This document shows positions 8,416 through 17,954 of a DNA stretch of 64,000 nt, in pieces. Position 1 is the stretch's first letter, and every line of letters starts with the position of its first letter. Where the stretch lies: contig CAAGLB010000138.1 of the NCBI GenBank assembly GCA_900770635.1, forward strand, positions 7,016-71,015, read 5' to 3'. The position numbers were made by a program, and so were the translations under genes. This DNA is from an uncultured Alistipes sp. (GTDB lineage: Bacteria; Bacteroidota; Bacteroidia; Bacteroidales; Rikenellaceae). The notes under the pieces are model-generated. The model saw only the letters and a program-made list of their open reading frames with translations. It was not told where the DNA came from and did no database searches.

Positions 8416-10497
8416 CTACTTAACTATTATCTCATCGACAAACAAGAAGCCGGTGTACTTGCTTCGATGTGCCTTGTAGCGAATATATCGGGCACGTGCC
8501 TCGCCCTCCCAGCCAAAGCTCTTGAACGAAGGCAACTCGTCAATAATAACCTCATGCTCAATGTCGGCAATCTTAGTGTAGTCGACGCCATCCTCCGACA
8601 CAGCAATCTCCACCAAACATGGCATAAACACGCCAGGGCCACATATCTGCATGAAGTCGGCGCTAATGGAGTGGATGTCCATAACCTCTTCAAGGTCAAT
8701 AACAACGTCGACACCACCACGTCCCAAGAAGCCCTGCCAACGCTTATCGGCGTAGGTCCATGTGCCACGCTTGCCGTCGGTGAGCGTAGCGTCGCCCGCA
8801 GCAGCATACTGAGGAGCATAGTATCGTGATGGAAGGAGATATGAAACAGGCTTGCCGAGAGCAAGATGCTCGACATCGGTGAGCGACTCAGGGCGATTGC
8901 CAATCTCATTTTTAAGGTCGAAAGGCGTATAACCCTCCTCAATCATTCTATCGACAATGGCTACTGCACGACGTCTAAAGTCGGCATAATCTCTATTCTC
9001 GGGCTGCGACCAGCCAATCTCGGCGATGGCAATGGCACGTGGCCACAACATGTGCTCGTAGTGGCTGTCCTCGACGATGAACTCTGCCCACAGGTTAGCC
9101 TGAACACCCGAGATATACTTACCCACATTCTCGTCAAGCGACTCTGGCACAGGCTCATAGCTATACACCTTCTCCAAAGGTAGGTAGCCACCTATAGACT
9201 CGGGCTGCGAGTATGGCGCATCCTGCGGAGCGTCGATATAGCAGTAGCCATGAGGCGACATGATCACGTTGTGGCCCGCAGCAGCAGCCATGCGACCACC
9301 CTCCTCACCACGCCACGACATGACGGTAGCGTTAGGAGCAAGGCCTCCCTGCAAGATCTCGTCCCAGCCGATAATCTGACGGCCCTTGGCATTGAGGTAC
9401 TTCTCGATGCGGCAAATCATGTAGCTCTGTAACTCGTCGACCGACTCCAAGCCCTCCTCCTGCATACGGCGCTGGCAATCTTCACACAACTTCCAATTCT
9501 CCTTTGACGCCTCATCGCCACCTATATGTATATATTCCGATGGGAAAATCTCGACAACCTCGTCCAATATTGCCTGCATCATCTCGAACGTAGCCTCCTT
9601 GCCGATGCACAATTCGCCCTGACGCTCAGGCTGATGCGTGCATCTAAGCTCGGGATAGGCGGCCAACACCTCGTCCGAGTGGCCAGGCATCTCGATCTCG
9701 GGGATGATGGTCACATAGCGGTCGGCAGCATACTCAACCAACTCACGTGCCTCAGCCTTTGTGAGATAGCCTCCCGAAGCACCCTTCGAGCCCTCGTTAA
9801 CAAACTTTCGGTCGCCATACCACCAACCCTTCCAGTCGTGAGGTGTGCGCCATGCGGCATAGCTTGTTAGACGTGGGTACGAATCGATTTGTAGTCGCCA
9901 ACCAGCAGCATCGGTGAGGTGAAGATGTAGGCGGTTGAGCTTCACACGTGCCATCATATCTATCTGACGCTTAAGGAAATCAACCGAGCGGAAGTGTCGT
10001 GAAATATCGATGAGAACGCCACGATACTCGAAGCGTGGATAGTCGGCAATAATACCCGTTTGCCAATCGCCACTCTCAACCATCTGGCGCATGGTCTGCA
10101 AAGCGTAGAAAGCACCAGCAGGAGCATTAGCCGTTACGATGACACCATCACGGTCTGTAGATATAGCATACCCCTCGTCATTGGGCAGCATATCGGGGCG
10201 AATAAGAATATGAAGATAGCCTTTTTTGGAATAGTTAACAGCTCGCTCAACACGCTTAATATTCAAGCCCGCAGCCATTACCGCAGAGGTAAGACGCTTA
10301 ATATCAACAGCATCTGCACCCTCAAAACTCAGCTTAAAGGGTTGCGTATAGTCGAACGGCTCGGCGGGTGTGCAAACCTCACCGTTACACACACCACCAC
10401 GCACAATAAGAGGTGCGGGGGTAATACTCTGTGCCGATAGCTCAGCACCGCAAACAAGCATGGCACATAGTGCCACGAATAATCGTAGATTTCTCAT
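8416..10497 (-). CDS. Secreted beta-N-acetylhexosaminidase, GH20
   Basis: 693 residues. A signal peptide ends at about residue 22 (AELSA-Q). A GH20b-type N-terminal domain reaches to about 155, and the GH20 barrel covers about 155-500, starting FEYRGVLIDISRHF. The catalytic Asp-Glu pair is in HIGGDEA near residue 325. A C-terminal F5/8 (discoidin)-like domain is probable after about 560 (GRGGVDVVIDLEEVMDIHS). It removes terminal GlcNAc or GalNAc, probably from host mucin glycans, in the periplasm or outside the cell. Substrate linkage cannot be read from sequence. It has its own -7 box. Confidence 0.94.
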   Translation of the reverse strand: MRNLRLFVALCAMLVCGAELSAQSITPAPLIVRGGVCNGEVCTPAEPFDYTQPFKLSFEGADAVDIKRLTSAVMAAGLNIKRVERAVNYSKKGYLHILIRPDMLPNDEGYAISTDRDGVIVTANAPAGAFYALQTMRQMVESGDWQTGIIADYPRFEYRGVLIDISRHFRSVDFLKRQIDMMARVKLNRLHLHLTDAAGWRLQIDSYPRLTSYAAWRTPHDWKGWWYGDRKFVNEGSKGASGGYLTKAEARELVEYAADRYVTIIPEIEMPGHSDEVLAAYPELRCTHQPERQGELCIGKEATFEMMQAILDEVVEIFPSEYIHIGGDEASKENWKLCEDCQRRMQEEGLESVDELQSYMICRIEKYLNAKGRQIIGWDEILQGGLAPNATVMSWRGEEGGRMAAAAGHNVIMSPHGYCYIDAPQDAPYSQPESIGGYLPLEKVYSYEPVPESLDENVGKYISGVQANLWAEFIVEDSHYEHMLWPRAIAIAEIGWSQPENRDYADFRRRAVAIVDRMIEEGYTPFDLKNEIGNRPESLTDVEHLALGKPVSYLLPSRYYAPQYAAAGDATLTDGKRGTWTYADKRWQGFLGRGGVDVVIDLEEVMDIHSISADFMQICGPGVFMPCLVEIAVSEDGVDYTKIADIEHEVIIDELPSFKSFGWEGEARARYIRYKAHRSKYTGFLFVDEIIVK

Positions 10498-10514
10498 TGC
10501 AAAAAATGTTTTTA

Positions 10515-10522
10515 CAAAGATA
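10515..10522 (-). promoter_or_regulatory. -7 box for the GH20 gene
   Basis: TATCTTTG on the minus strand, 18 bases before the start codon. The -33 position reads CTG rather than TTG. Confidence 0.5.
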
Positions 10523-10613
10523 GAAAATAAAAGTTAAAAGCAGAAAGAATATGGCTAAAAGTATGGCAAGAGCGATGATATTACAAGGATTTTTAAAATT
10601 TTATATAATAAAA

Positions 10614-10644
10614 TTGCGGGTATCACTTTTGTTTTGTAACTTTG
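10614..10644 (+). promoter_or_regulatory. lysS promoter
   Basis: TTG (10614-10616), 20 bases, then TAACTTTG (10637-10644). The leader before the lysS ATG is about 33 bases. Confidence 0.7.
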
Positions 10645-10682
10645 CACGTTGTATCGAAAGTAACTAAAAAACAATATAGATT

Positions 10683-12410
10683 ATGATTGAACTAAGTGAA
10701 CAGGAAGTATTGCGCCGTCAGTCGCTAAATGCGTTGCGTGAGTTGGGCATCGAGCCTTATCCCGCAGCACGCTTCGAGGTGAACGCCTCTGCAAAGGAGA
10801 TCGCTGACAACTACGACGCCGAGAAAGGCAACTACCAGGAGGTAGCCATAGCAGGTCGTATCATGAGCCGCCGCATCATGGGCTCAGCATCATTCTTCGA
10901 GCTTCAGGACTCGACAGGCCGTATTCAGGTATATATTCGTCGTGACGACATCTGCCCCGAGGGCGATCCAACACTCTACAACACAGTGTTCAAGAAGCTC
11001 TTGGACATCGGTGACTTCATCGGCGTAGAGGGTTTTGCCTTCCTCACAAACACTGGCGAGTTGTCGGTACACTGCCGCAAGTTTACAGTTATCTCAAAGT
11101 CGGTACGTCCACTCCCTGTTGTTAAGCAGAAGGATGGTCAGATGTTCGACGCACTCACCGATCCAGAGGTGCGCTACCGCCAGCGCTACCTCGACTTGGT
11201 AGTAAACCCACACGTCAAGGATACCTTCGTGAAGCGTGCTAAGATCATGCAGACCATGCGTGACTTCTTCAACGAGCGTGGCTACCTTGAGGTGGAGACT
11301 CCTATTTTGCAGCCTATTCCAGGTGGTGCTGCGGCTCGTCCGTTCATCACACACCACAACGCCCTCGACATCGACTTCTACATGCGAATAGCTACCGAGC
11401 TATACCTCAAGCGCCTTATCGTAGGTGGCTTCGATGGTGTTTACGAGTTCGGCAAGAACTTCCGTAACGAGGGTATGGACCGCACACACAACCCAGAGTT
11501 TACTTGTATGGAGATCTACGTAGCATACAAGGACTACATCTGGATGCAGGAGTTCACAGAGCAGATGTTGGAGCGTGTGGCAATGGCAGTAAATGGCACT
11601 ACCGACGTGGTGCTCGACGGCCGCACAATATCGTTCAAGGCACCATTTAAGCGTGTGACAATGACCGACGCAATCCGAGAGAAGACAGGCTACGACATCA
11701 CAGGTCAGAGCGAGGAGCAGTTGCGTGAGGCATGTAAGCGCCTAAATGTTGAGATTGACGATACAATGGGTAAGGGCAAGCTTATCGATGCTATCTTCGG
11801 CCAGTACTGCGAGGAGGATCTCGTACAGCCAACATTCGTTACGGACTACCCTATCGAGATGTCGCCACTCTGCAAGCGTCACCGTGACAACAGCGACCTT
11901 ACAGAGCGTTTCGAGCTCTTCGTAAATGGTAAGGAGCTCTGCAACGCCTACTCAGAGCTTAACGACCCTATCGACCAGCTTGAGCGTTTCCAGGAGCAGA
12001 TGCGCCTATCAGAGAAGGGCGACGACGAGGCTATGACCATCGACATGGACTTTGTTCGTGCATTGGAGTATGGTATGCCACAGTGCTCAGGTATGGGTAT
12101 CGGCATCGACCGTCTTACAATGTTTATGACTGGCGAGACATCTATCCAGGATGTATTGTTCTTCCCAACAATGCGCCCCGAGAAGAAGGTTGTTGCAGAT
12201 GCTGAGGAGGTGTACACCGAGGCAGGCATCCCTCAGGAGTGGGTTGCTGTGGTTCAGAAGATGGGCTACATCACCCTCGAGGCCTTTGAGAATACTGCAA
12301 AGACAGGTGGCATGAAGCTATTTAATGACCTTTGCGGCTTCAACAAGAAGAACAAGTTGGGCTTGGGCACTGCCGACATCAAGGCATGGATCGAGTCAAA
12401 AAAGGAGTAA
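10683..12410 (+). CDS. lysS: Lysyl-tRNA synthetase, class II
   Basis: 575 residues. The N-terminal OB fold (about 50-150) is followed by the class II catalytic core. Motif 2 reads FRNEGMDRTHNPEF and motif 3 GMGIGIDRL. After the core (about residue 505) there is an extra 70-residue C-terminal tail with GYITLEAFENT and TADIKAWIES. I recall such tails from other Bacteroidales LysRS. It charges tRNA-Lys. The next gene begins 7 bases downstream, so the two are likely co-transcribed. Confidence 0.98.
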   Translation: MIELSEQEVLRRQSLNALRELGIEPYPAARFEVNASAKEIADNYDAEKGNYQEVAIAGRIMSRRIMGSASFFELQDSTGRIQVYIRRDDICPEGDPTLYNTVFKKLLDIGDFIGVEGFAFLTNTGELSVHCRKFTVISKSVRPLPVVKQKDGQMFDALTDPEVRYRQRYLDLVVNPHVKDTFVKRAKIMQTMRDFFNERGYLEVETPILQPIPGGAAARPFITHHNALDIDFYMRIATELYLKRLIVGGFDGVYEFGKNFRNEGMDRTHNPEFTCMEIYVAYKDYIWMQEFTEQMLERVAMAVNGTTDVVLDGRTISFKAPFKRVTMTDAIREKTGYDITGQSEEQLREACKRLNVEIDDTMGKGKLIDAIFGQYCEEDLVQPTFVTDYPIEMSPLCKRHRDNSDLTERFELFVNGKELCNAYSELNDPIDQLERFQEQMRLSEKGDDEAMTIDMDFVRALEYGMPQCSGMGIGIDRLTMFMTGETSIQDVLFFPTMRPEKKVVADAEEVYTEAGIPQEWVAVVQKMGYITLEAFENTAKTGGMKLFNDLCGFNKKNKLGLGTADIKAWIESKKE

Positions 12411-12417
12411 ATAGATT

Positions 12418-13407
12418 ATGCAGGGTAGTGATAGCCACATAGAGATTTACCAAACTCCAGATGGGCAAACAGAGCTAAATGTTCGCTTAGATGGAGATAC
12501 TGTGTGGCTATCACAAGCTCAGTTGGCGCTTTTGTATAATACCGACCGTACGTCTATAAGTCGTCACATACGCAACATATACAAAAGTGAGGAGTTGGAG
12601 GAGAGCGCAACCTGTGCAAAAATTGCACAAGTTCGATTTGAGGGCAAACGACGTATTGAACGTACTATACTTGCTTATAACCTTGATATAATTATATCTG
12701 TAGGTTATAGGGTAAATTCAAAGCATGCCACCAAATTTAGGATATGGGCAAATCGTATTCTTAAAGAGTATCTAATCAAAGGCTATGTTGTTAATCAGCA
12801 TGCCAAGTTAGAGCAACTCGATGAGTTAAAGCGCACAATAGCCATAATGAGCAATGTGCTCACAAATAAGACCGTAACACAGGAGGAGGCAGTAGGACTT
12901 TTAAGGGTTATTAGCGACTACACCTATGGCCTTGACACTCTTGATCGTTACGACTATCAGTCGTTGGAGATAGAGCAAACCACGATATCAGCACAATTTA
13001 GAGCCACATACGAAAATGCACATGAGGCTCTTGCTGTGCTCAAAGAGAAGTTTGGTGGTAGCGAACTATTTGCTCACGAGAAAGACGACTCGTTTAAGAG
13101 CACAATGGGCGTTATATATCAAACCTTTGATGGCGAAGAGCTATACCCAAGCATAGAAGAGAAAGCTGCTAACCTACTATATCTCACCGTCAAGAATCAC
13201 TCGTTTAGCGATGGCAACAAGCGTATTGCGGCATTTCTCTTCTTGTGGTTCTTAGAGAAGAATGGTATTTTGTATCGTGAAGATGGTTCTCGACTTCTCG
13301 ACAACAACACGTTAGTAGCACTCACTCTGATGATCGCAGAGAGCAAAGTTGAGGAGAAAGATATTATGACAAAGGTGGTAATAAACCTTATTAATAGAAA
13401 CAATTAA
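12418..13407 (+). CDS. RhuM-family protein with C-terminal Fic/Doc domain
   Basis: 329 residues in two parts. The N-terminal RhuM-type region (about 1-120) reads VWLSQAQLALLYNTDRTSIS, then IRNIYKSEEL and FRIWANRILKEYLIKGYV. The C-terminal region has the Fic/Doc active-site motif HSFSDGNKR near residue 260. Fic proteins transfer AMP or phosphate from ATP to protein targets; Doc toxins phosphorylate EF-Tu. The exact HxFxDGNKR form resembles Doc and related Fic proteins. No antitoxin gene is next to it. It sits between lysS (7-base gap) and tpiA (21-base gap) and is probably in their transcript. The target is unknown. Confidence 0.85.
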   Translation: MQGSDSHIEIYQTPDGQTELNVRLDGDTVWLSQAQLALLYNTDRTSISRHIRNIYKSEELEESATCAKIAQVRFEGKRRIERTILAYNLDIIISVGYRVNSKHATKFRIWANRILKEYLIKGYVVNQHAKLEQLDELKRTIAIMSNVLTNKTVTQEEAVGLLRVISDYTYGLDTLDRYDYQSLEIEQTTISAQFRATYENAHEALAVLKEKFGGSELFAHEKDDSFKSTMGVIYQTFDGEELYPSIEEKAANLLYLTVKNHSFSDGNKRIAAFLFLWFLEKNGILYREDGSRLLDNNTLVALTLMIAESKVEEKDIMTKVVINLINRNN

Positions 13408-13428
13408 AAAAGAAAAAATTATACGATT

Positions 13429-14181
13429 ATGAGAAAAAATATTGTAGCAGGTAACTGGAAGATGAACACCTTGCCTAAGGAGGGTGTTGAGTTGGCAAAT
13501 GGCGTAGCAGAGGGTCGCAAGGATGTGTGCGAGTGCGTAGAGATTATCGTATGTCCTCCATTCACCCACATCGCTCAGGTTGTCGAGGCTGTCGAGGGCA
13601 AGAACGTGAAAGTTGGTGCTCAGGACTGCGCAACAGAGGTTAAGGGTGCTTACACTGGCGAGGTATCGGCAGAGATGATTGCAGCCCTCGGTTGCGAGTA
13701 TGTTATCTTGGGCCACTCGGAGCGTCGTCAGTACTATGGCGAGACATCGGAGAGCCTCAACAAGAAGATGGCACGTGCCTTCGAGTTCGGTCTTAAACCT
13801 ATCTACTGCGTTGGCGAGAACCTCGAGGAGCGTGAGGCAGGTCGCCATTTCGACGTTTGCAAGCAGCAAATCGAGGAGGTTGTTTTCAACCTTACTGAGG
13901 AGCAGTTTGCTAACACCGTTATCGCCTACGAGCCAGTATGGGCTATCGGCACAGGCAAGACAGCTACCGCTGAGCAGGCAGAGGAGATTCACGCATATAT
14001 CCGCGAGGTGTTGCGCTCGAAGTTTGGCGCTGCGGCTGACGAGTGTTCAATCCTCTATGGCGGCTCATGCAAGCCTTCAAATGCTCAGGATATCTTCTCA
14101 AAGCCTAACGTAGACGGCGGCCTTATCGGTGGCGCTGCACTCAAGGCTGAGGACTTCTTGTCTATCGGCAAGGCGTTCTAA
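13429..14181 (+). CDS. tpiA: Triosephosphate isomerase
   Basis: 250 residues, standard length. Catalytic motifs are complete: GNWKMN (Lys near 12), GHSERR (His near 97) and AYEPVWAIGTGKTAT (Glu near 168). The phosphate-binding GGS and GGLIGGAAL follow. It interconverts dihydroxyacetone phosphate and glyceraldehyde 3-phosphate in glycolysis. It ends at a bidirectional terminator. Confidence 0.98.
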   Translation: MRKNIVAGNWKMNTLPKEGVELANGVAEGRKDVCECVEIIVCPPFTHIAQVVEAVEGKNVKVGAQDCATEVKGAYTGEVSAEMIAALGCEYVILGHSERRQYYGETSESLNKKMARAFEFGLKPIYCVGENLEEREAGRHFDVCKQQIEEVVFNLTEEQFANTVIAYEPVWAIGTGKTATAEQAEEIHAYIREVLRSKFGAAADECSILYGGSCKPSNAQDIFSKPNVDGGLIGGAALKAEDFLSIGKAF

Positions 14182-14199
14182 GCAAATAGATTAGATACA

Positions 14200-14243
14200 A
14201 ATAAGAGTGGGTGTCCTTCGACGAAGGACACCCACTCTTATTT
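14200..14243. terminator. Bidirectional terminator between tpiA and S46 peptidase gene
   Basis: An almost perfect inverted repeat of about 20 bp (AAGAGTGGGTGTCCTTCG and its complement) with A- and T-runs outside. It serves both convergent genes. Confidence 0.88.
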
Positions 14244-14261
14244 ATGGTTATACTCAAATGA

Positions 14262-16283
14262 CTACAAGCCCATCTCCTCGATTAGCCAAGAAGCACCACC
14301 TACCTTATCTACAACAAACAATATGTAGCGGATGTCGCAGATGATGTTGCGGCAGAGTGTCTCGTCAAACTCGATATCTGACATTGTTGATAGCCATGTA
14401 CGGTCGAAGTTTACGCCGATAAGCTCGCCATCAGCATTGATAACAGGAGAGCCTGAATTACCACCTGTGGTGTGGTTTGTAGCGATGAAGCATACAGGCA
14501 CAGTGTACTTGCCATTTAGCTCAATGCCCCAACGGCCGTAGTCCTTCGCAGCATAAGCGTCACGCAATGCCTGAGGCACGTTGTAGTCGTAAATCTCTGG
14601 GTTGTCCTTAGCGATGATACCCTCGAGGGTTGTCTGTGGGAAGTGCCATACAGCATCCTCGTAGAAGTAGCCAGCAACCTTACCGTATGCCACACGTAGT
14701 GTGAGGTTAGCATCTGGGAAGAATGCACGCTCCTTGTCCCACTCCATAAGCGCCTTAACATAAGGACGGAACCAACGCTCGATATCAGGGATGTTGCTGA
14801 GGTTGCGATAAGCATACTTGCGCACCTGAGTCTGAATAGGACGAACGGCATTCGCAAACTCTGTCATTGGATCAGTTGCGATGTCGGCAGATTTGCAACC
14901 CTCCAATGTACCGAGCTTAGTGTTGTCGTAGAGCCAGTTAGCATAAGCCTCAGCACCGCCATGAGCCTCGAATAGCTGGCGGAGAGTAGTGGCAGCATCT
15001 ACCGATGCAAGCTCCTCGTAGGCCTTGAGCATAGCCACAGCCAACTTACGGTCTACATTAACGTCGAAATCCTTGTAGAAGCGCTCGATAGCTGCGTCAC
15101 GCTTAGCAGCATCCTTCTCAGCAGCGAGATACACCACCTGCTGAAGCTCGATGCCACGCAATGTCTCGTTGAAGAGCTCATAGTTGAAGTATGCCTCCAT
15201 GTTGTTGGCATAAGCAGCCTCGAGTGAATCAAGGAGGTATGCCTTATCAGGATTCTCCTCACGGAACTTAGCCTCGTAGGCAACCTTTTTTGAGTATGTG
15301 CCAAGGCGGTTGATACCCTTAACCTCGCCCTGCCACTTCTTCCATGCGTTGGCGATGTTTGCCTGCTTAGCTGCATACTTGATGCGTGTCTCTGCCGATA
15401 GCTTCTGTGCATCGCCGATGATGTCGAGGCGCTGTGTGCGAAGCTCAATCTTTGTTGGGTCCGACTTCTCGGCGATATACTTAACAGCATCCGAAGTGAT
15501 ATACTCCTGAGTGTTGCCAGGGAAGCCATAAATCATTGTAAAGTCGCCCTCTTTAACACCCTCTGTCGACACCTTGAAGTGGCGTGCAGGAGCATAAGGC
15601 TTGTTTGCAGCGTTGTATGCCGCAGGCTGGTTCTTCTCGTTCACATAGATACGAAAGATCGAAAAGTCGCCAGTGTGGCGTGGCCAGATCCAGTTGTCGT
15701 TGTCGGCACCAAACTTACCGATGGTTGTTGGAGGCGCAGCAACAAGACGCACATCGGTAAACTCACGATACACAAATAGATAGTGCTCGTTGCCGTAGTA
15801 CATAGACTCTACCTCGGCCATGTATCCCACGCCCTCCTTCTTAGCCTTAGCGATGATCTTCTCTACCTTCTCGCCCTTAGCTATGCGTGCAGTGACATCC
15901 TCCATGCGCACCAAAATGTGCACCTTGAGGCCTGGACATGGCAACTCCTCGGCATGCGACATTGCCCAAAAGCCATCTGTAAGGTAGTCGTGCTCAACAG
16001 ATGAGAGCGCCTGAATAGCATCGTAGCCACAGTGGTGGTTAGTGATAAGGAGTCCCTTCTCCGACACAATCTCGCCTGTGCAGCCGCCGTCGAACAATAC
16101 TACGGCATCTTTGAGCGATGCTTGGTTGATAGAGTAGATATCCTCAGCCGAGAGCTTGAAGCCCTTAGCCTTCATGTCGTCGATGCGGCTTGCGATAAGC
16201 GATGGCAGCCACATACCCTTGTCGGCAAATGCCGAGAATGTTGTTGCGAAAACAAGCGCAACGAGAAGCAGTGTTCTTTTCAT
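14262..16283 (-). CDS. S46-family dipeptidyl-peptidase (DPP11/DPP7 type)
   Basis: 673 residues. The signal peptide ends near residue 20 (TTFSAFA). The serine-protease triad is visible: His in ITNHHCGYD (near 78), Asp in DNDNWIWPRHTGDFS (near 210) and Ser in GGNSGSPV (near 615). After the Ser, the sequence reads GVNFDRTW. In the characterised family, Arg at this site marks DPP11, which cleaves after Asp or Glu, whereas Gly marks DPP7. I therefore favour DPP11-like specificity. It works in the periplasm on peptides for amino-acid use. It lies 56 bases after maf on the same strand. Confidence 0.93.
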   Translation of the reverse strand: MKRTLLLVALVFATTFSAFADKGMWLPSLIASRIDDMKAKGFKLSAEDIYSINQASLKDAVVLFDGGCTGEIVSEKGLLITNHHCGYDAIQALSSVEHDYLTDGFWAMSHAEELPCPGLKVHILVRMEDVTARIAKGEKVEKIIAKAKKEGVGYMAEVESMYYGNEHYLFVYREFTDVRLVAAPPTTIGKFGADNDNWIWPRHTGDFSIFRIYVNEKNQPAAYNAANKPYAPARHFKVSTEGVKEGDFTMIYGFPGNTQEYITSDAVKYIAEKSDPTKIELRTQRLDIIGDAQKLSAETRIKYAAKQANIANAWKKWQGEVKGINRLGTYSKKVAYEAKFREENPDKAYLLDSLEAAYANNMEAYFNYELFNETLRGIELQQVVYLAAEKDAAKRDAAIERFYKDFDVNVDRKLAVAMLKAYEELASVDAATTLRQLFEAHGGAEAYANWLYDNTKLGTLEGCKSADIATDPMTEFANAVRPIQTQVRKYAYRNLSNIPDIERWFRPYVKALMEWDKERAFFPDANLTLRVAYGKVAGYFYEDAVWHFPQTTLEGIIAKDNPEIYDYNVPQALRDAYAAKDYGRWGIELNGKYTVPVCFIATNHTTGGNSGSPVINADGELIGVNFDRTWLSTMSDIEFDETLCRNIICDIRYILFVVDKVGGASWLIEEMGL

Positions 16284-16339
16284 TTTATCTTGGTTTTAGT
16301 TGTTTGATCGTATCTAAATCTTCGGCATAACACCACACA

Positions 16340-16957
16340 TCATCGCATGCAGCACTCGGGCCACGCCTCGATAAATGCTTCAAGCTCACGACATAGGCGC
16401 TGCACAGGGAGTCCCATTACGTTATAGAACGAGCCCTCGAGCTCTTCGATGCCCACATATCCTATCCACTCTTGGATGCCATAGGCTCCTGCCTTGTCCA
16501 TCGGATGGTAGTTTCTCACGTAGTAGTCTATCTGCTCGTCGCTAAGCTCGGCAAAGCGCACACGACTGCGTGACGAGAATGTACGCTCCGCACCACGCAT
16601 GCGCAACGTAACACCTGTAACTACATAGTGGTCGTTGCCCGATAGCTGACGTAGTATGACATGTGCCTCAGCCTCATCCTTGGGCTTACCCAAAACATCG
16701 TTGCCGAGTATCACAACCGTGTCGGCCGTAATGAGTAGCTCGTTGTGAGCAAGATCTACGGGATAGGCATGGCTTTTAAGTGCCGACAAATAGGGGGCAA
16801 CCTCCTCAGTGGGCATACTCTTAGGATAGCTCTCCTCGCACTCGAACTTCGTAGCCAGACGAAACTTTATGCCTGTTGCCGCAAGCAGCTCACGACGACG
16901 AGGCGATGCTGAGGCCAACACCACATCATAATCGCAGAGTTTTTCGTGAAGTAACAT
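16340..16957 (-). CDS. maf: Maf-family nucleoside triphosphate pyrophosphatase
   Basis: 205 residues. Typical Maf motifs are LASASPRRRELL (N-terminus), ADTVV (about 70) and the SGNDHYVVTGVTLR segment, then DKAGAYGIQ (about 160). It hydrolyses dTTP, UTP or modified nucleotides and is linked to septum formation. A good promoter lies upstream. The S46 peptidase follows and may share the transcript. Confidence 0.93.
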   Translation of the reverse strand: MLLHEKLCDYDVVLASASPRRRELLAATGIKFRLATKFECEESYPKSMPTEEVAPYLSALKSHAYPVDLAHNELLITADTVVILGNDVLGKPKDEAEAHVILRQLSGNDHYVVTGVTLRMRGAERTFSSRSRVRFAELSDEQIDYYVRNYHPMDKAGAYGIQEWIGYVGIEELEGSFYNVMGLPVQRLCRELEAFIEAWPECCMR

Positions 16958-16985
16958 TCCTACCTTATATTTATATATAATAGCA

Positions 16986-17015
16986 CAAAGATACGAAAAA
17001 GTATTAAGCTATCAA
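16986..17015 (-). promoter_or_regulatory. maf promoter
   Basis: On the minus strand TATCTTTG (16986-16993) with TTG (17013-17015) 19 bases upstream. Confidence 0.65.
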
Positions 17016-17055
17016 CACCCCAACACGTTATTTAGGCTAATAATAGATAAAAAAA

Positions 17056-17087
17056 GCGGTGGCGCCGACAAATTTGCCAACACCACC
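17056..17087 (-). terminator. Terminator of the outer-membrane protein gene
   Basis: Read on the minus strand, GGTGGTGTTGGC pairs imperfectly with GTCGGCGCCACC, and a T-run follows (17048-17055). Confidence 0.65.
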
Positions 17088-17116
17088 CCATCGTCTTAAA
17101 GTTGCTGAGCAACCTC

Positions 17117-17776
17117 TTAGAAATAGTATTTAAAGCCCACCTGAGCATTAGCCAAGAGATCGAAGCCAACACTGTTTGTGCGATACTTTGTCGTCATGCC
17201 AGCATCCACAAAGCCGCTGTTGGCACTATAGCTACCAGCAAGATAGGCATACTGCAACGAGCAAAGACTTACGGTCATCGCCACGTGGCTTGTCGGTCTA
17301 AACTCAAGCGCAAAAGGCTGCAACTCAGCTATAAAGCCATTCATCGTAAGGTTGTCATCATCATTCATAGCCTGTGTCGACATGCCATAACCCAAGCTAA
17401 GGTTAGGAGTGAAGTAGAGGCCATCAACCAACTCGACATAGTAGGCTGCGTTGGGCATGATAGTAAGTGAGTGAGTCGCCGGACTACCCTTCACACCAGC
17501 ATAACCATAACCAAGATTAGCACCCACACGTAGGTTGTTAGCCACAAAATAGCCATACTCAGCGCTCAGACTAAGATTGTCGCCATAGTTTGTCGACGAC
17601 TTATCTGTTGCCGTATTGCTATTGCCGACAATGTTAGTTGTTATCTCGGTCGACAGAGTACTCTTTCCTGTGTTGTAACCGAGGCTAACACCAAGATAGC
17701 TATCACCCTTCTTCTGTGCTGTGGCGCTCAACGAGAGCATCATCGCAGCTGCCACAAATAGTAAATTTCTTTTCAT
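17117..17776 (-). CDS. Outer-membrane beta-barrel protein
   Basis: 219 residues. A signal peptide ends SATAQ near residue 21. The remainder consists of alternating amphipathic strands rich in Tyr, Gly and Asn (GDSYLGVSLGYNTG, LRVGANLGYGYAGV, LTPNLSLGYGM-like segments), and it ends in an aromatic residue (VGFKYYF). This is the small 8-10-strand barrel type (OMP_b-brl). The function is unknown; such proteins are structural or adhesins. It has its own -7 box and terminator. Confidence 0.87.
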   Translation of the reverse strand: MKRNLLFVAAAMMLSLSATAQKKGDSYLGVSLGYNTGKSTLSTEITTNIVGNSNTATDKSSTNYGDNLSLSAEYGYFVANNLRVGANLGYGYAGVKGSPATHSLTIMPNAAYYVELVDGLYFTPNLSLGYGMSTQAMNDDDNLTMNGFIAELQPFALEFRPTSHVAMTVSLCSLQYAYLAGSYSANSGFVDAGMTTKYRTNSVGFDLLANAQVGFKYYF

Positions 17777-17806
17777 CGTTAGTTTCTGTTTTAGTTAAAC
17801 ACATGA

Positions 17807-17814
17807 CAAAGTTA
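17807..17814 (-). promoter_or_regulatory. -7 box of the outer-membrane protein gene
   Basis: TAACTTTG on the minus strand, 30 bases before the start codon. Confidence 0.45.
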
Positions 17815-17917
17815 TATAAAAAGTTAGAAGATATTAATATTATTATTAAATATTTTTCATTGTGTCAACAGATAGTCTATTTTGCTAAACAAACGAGGTG
17901 TCGAGATAGGATCTAAT

Positions 17918-17947
17918 TTGTCGTTACACATTTTTTTCGTATCTTTG
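17918..17947 (+). promoter_or_regulatory. Promoter giving a nearly leaderless DUF1573 mRNA
   Basis: TTTG (17917-17920), 19 bases, then TATCTTTG (17940-17947). The ATG is at 17955, only eight bases past the -7 box, so the predicted transcript starts at or within a few bases of the start codon. Confidence 0.75.
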
Positions 17948-17954
17948 TCAAATC

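Noticed and set aside
13312..13992. 226-codon minus-strand frame opposite tpiA
   Set aside because: It is antisense to tpiA and the end of the RhuM-Fic gene, with no family resemblance.
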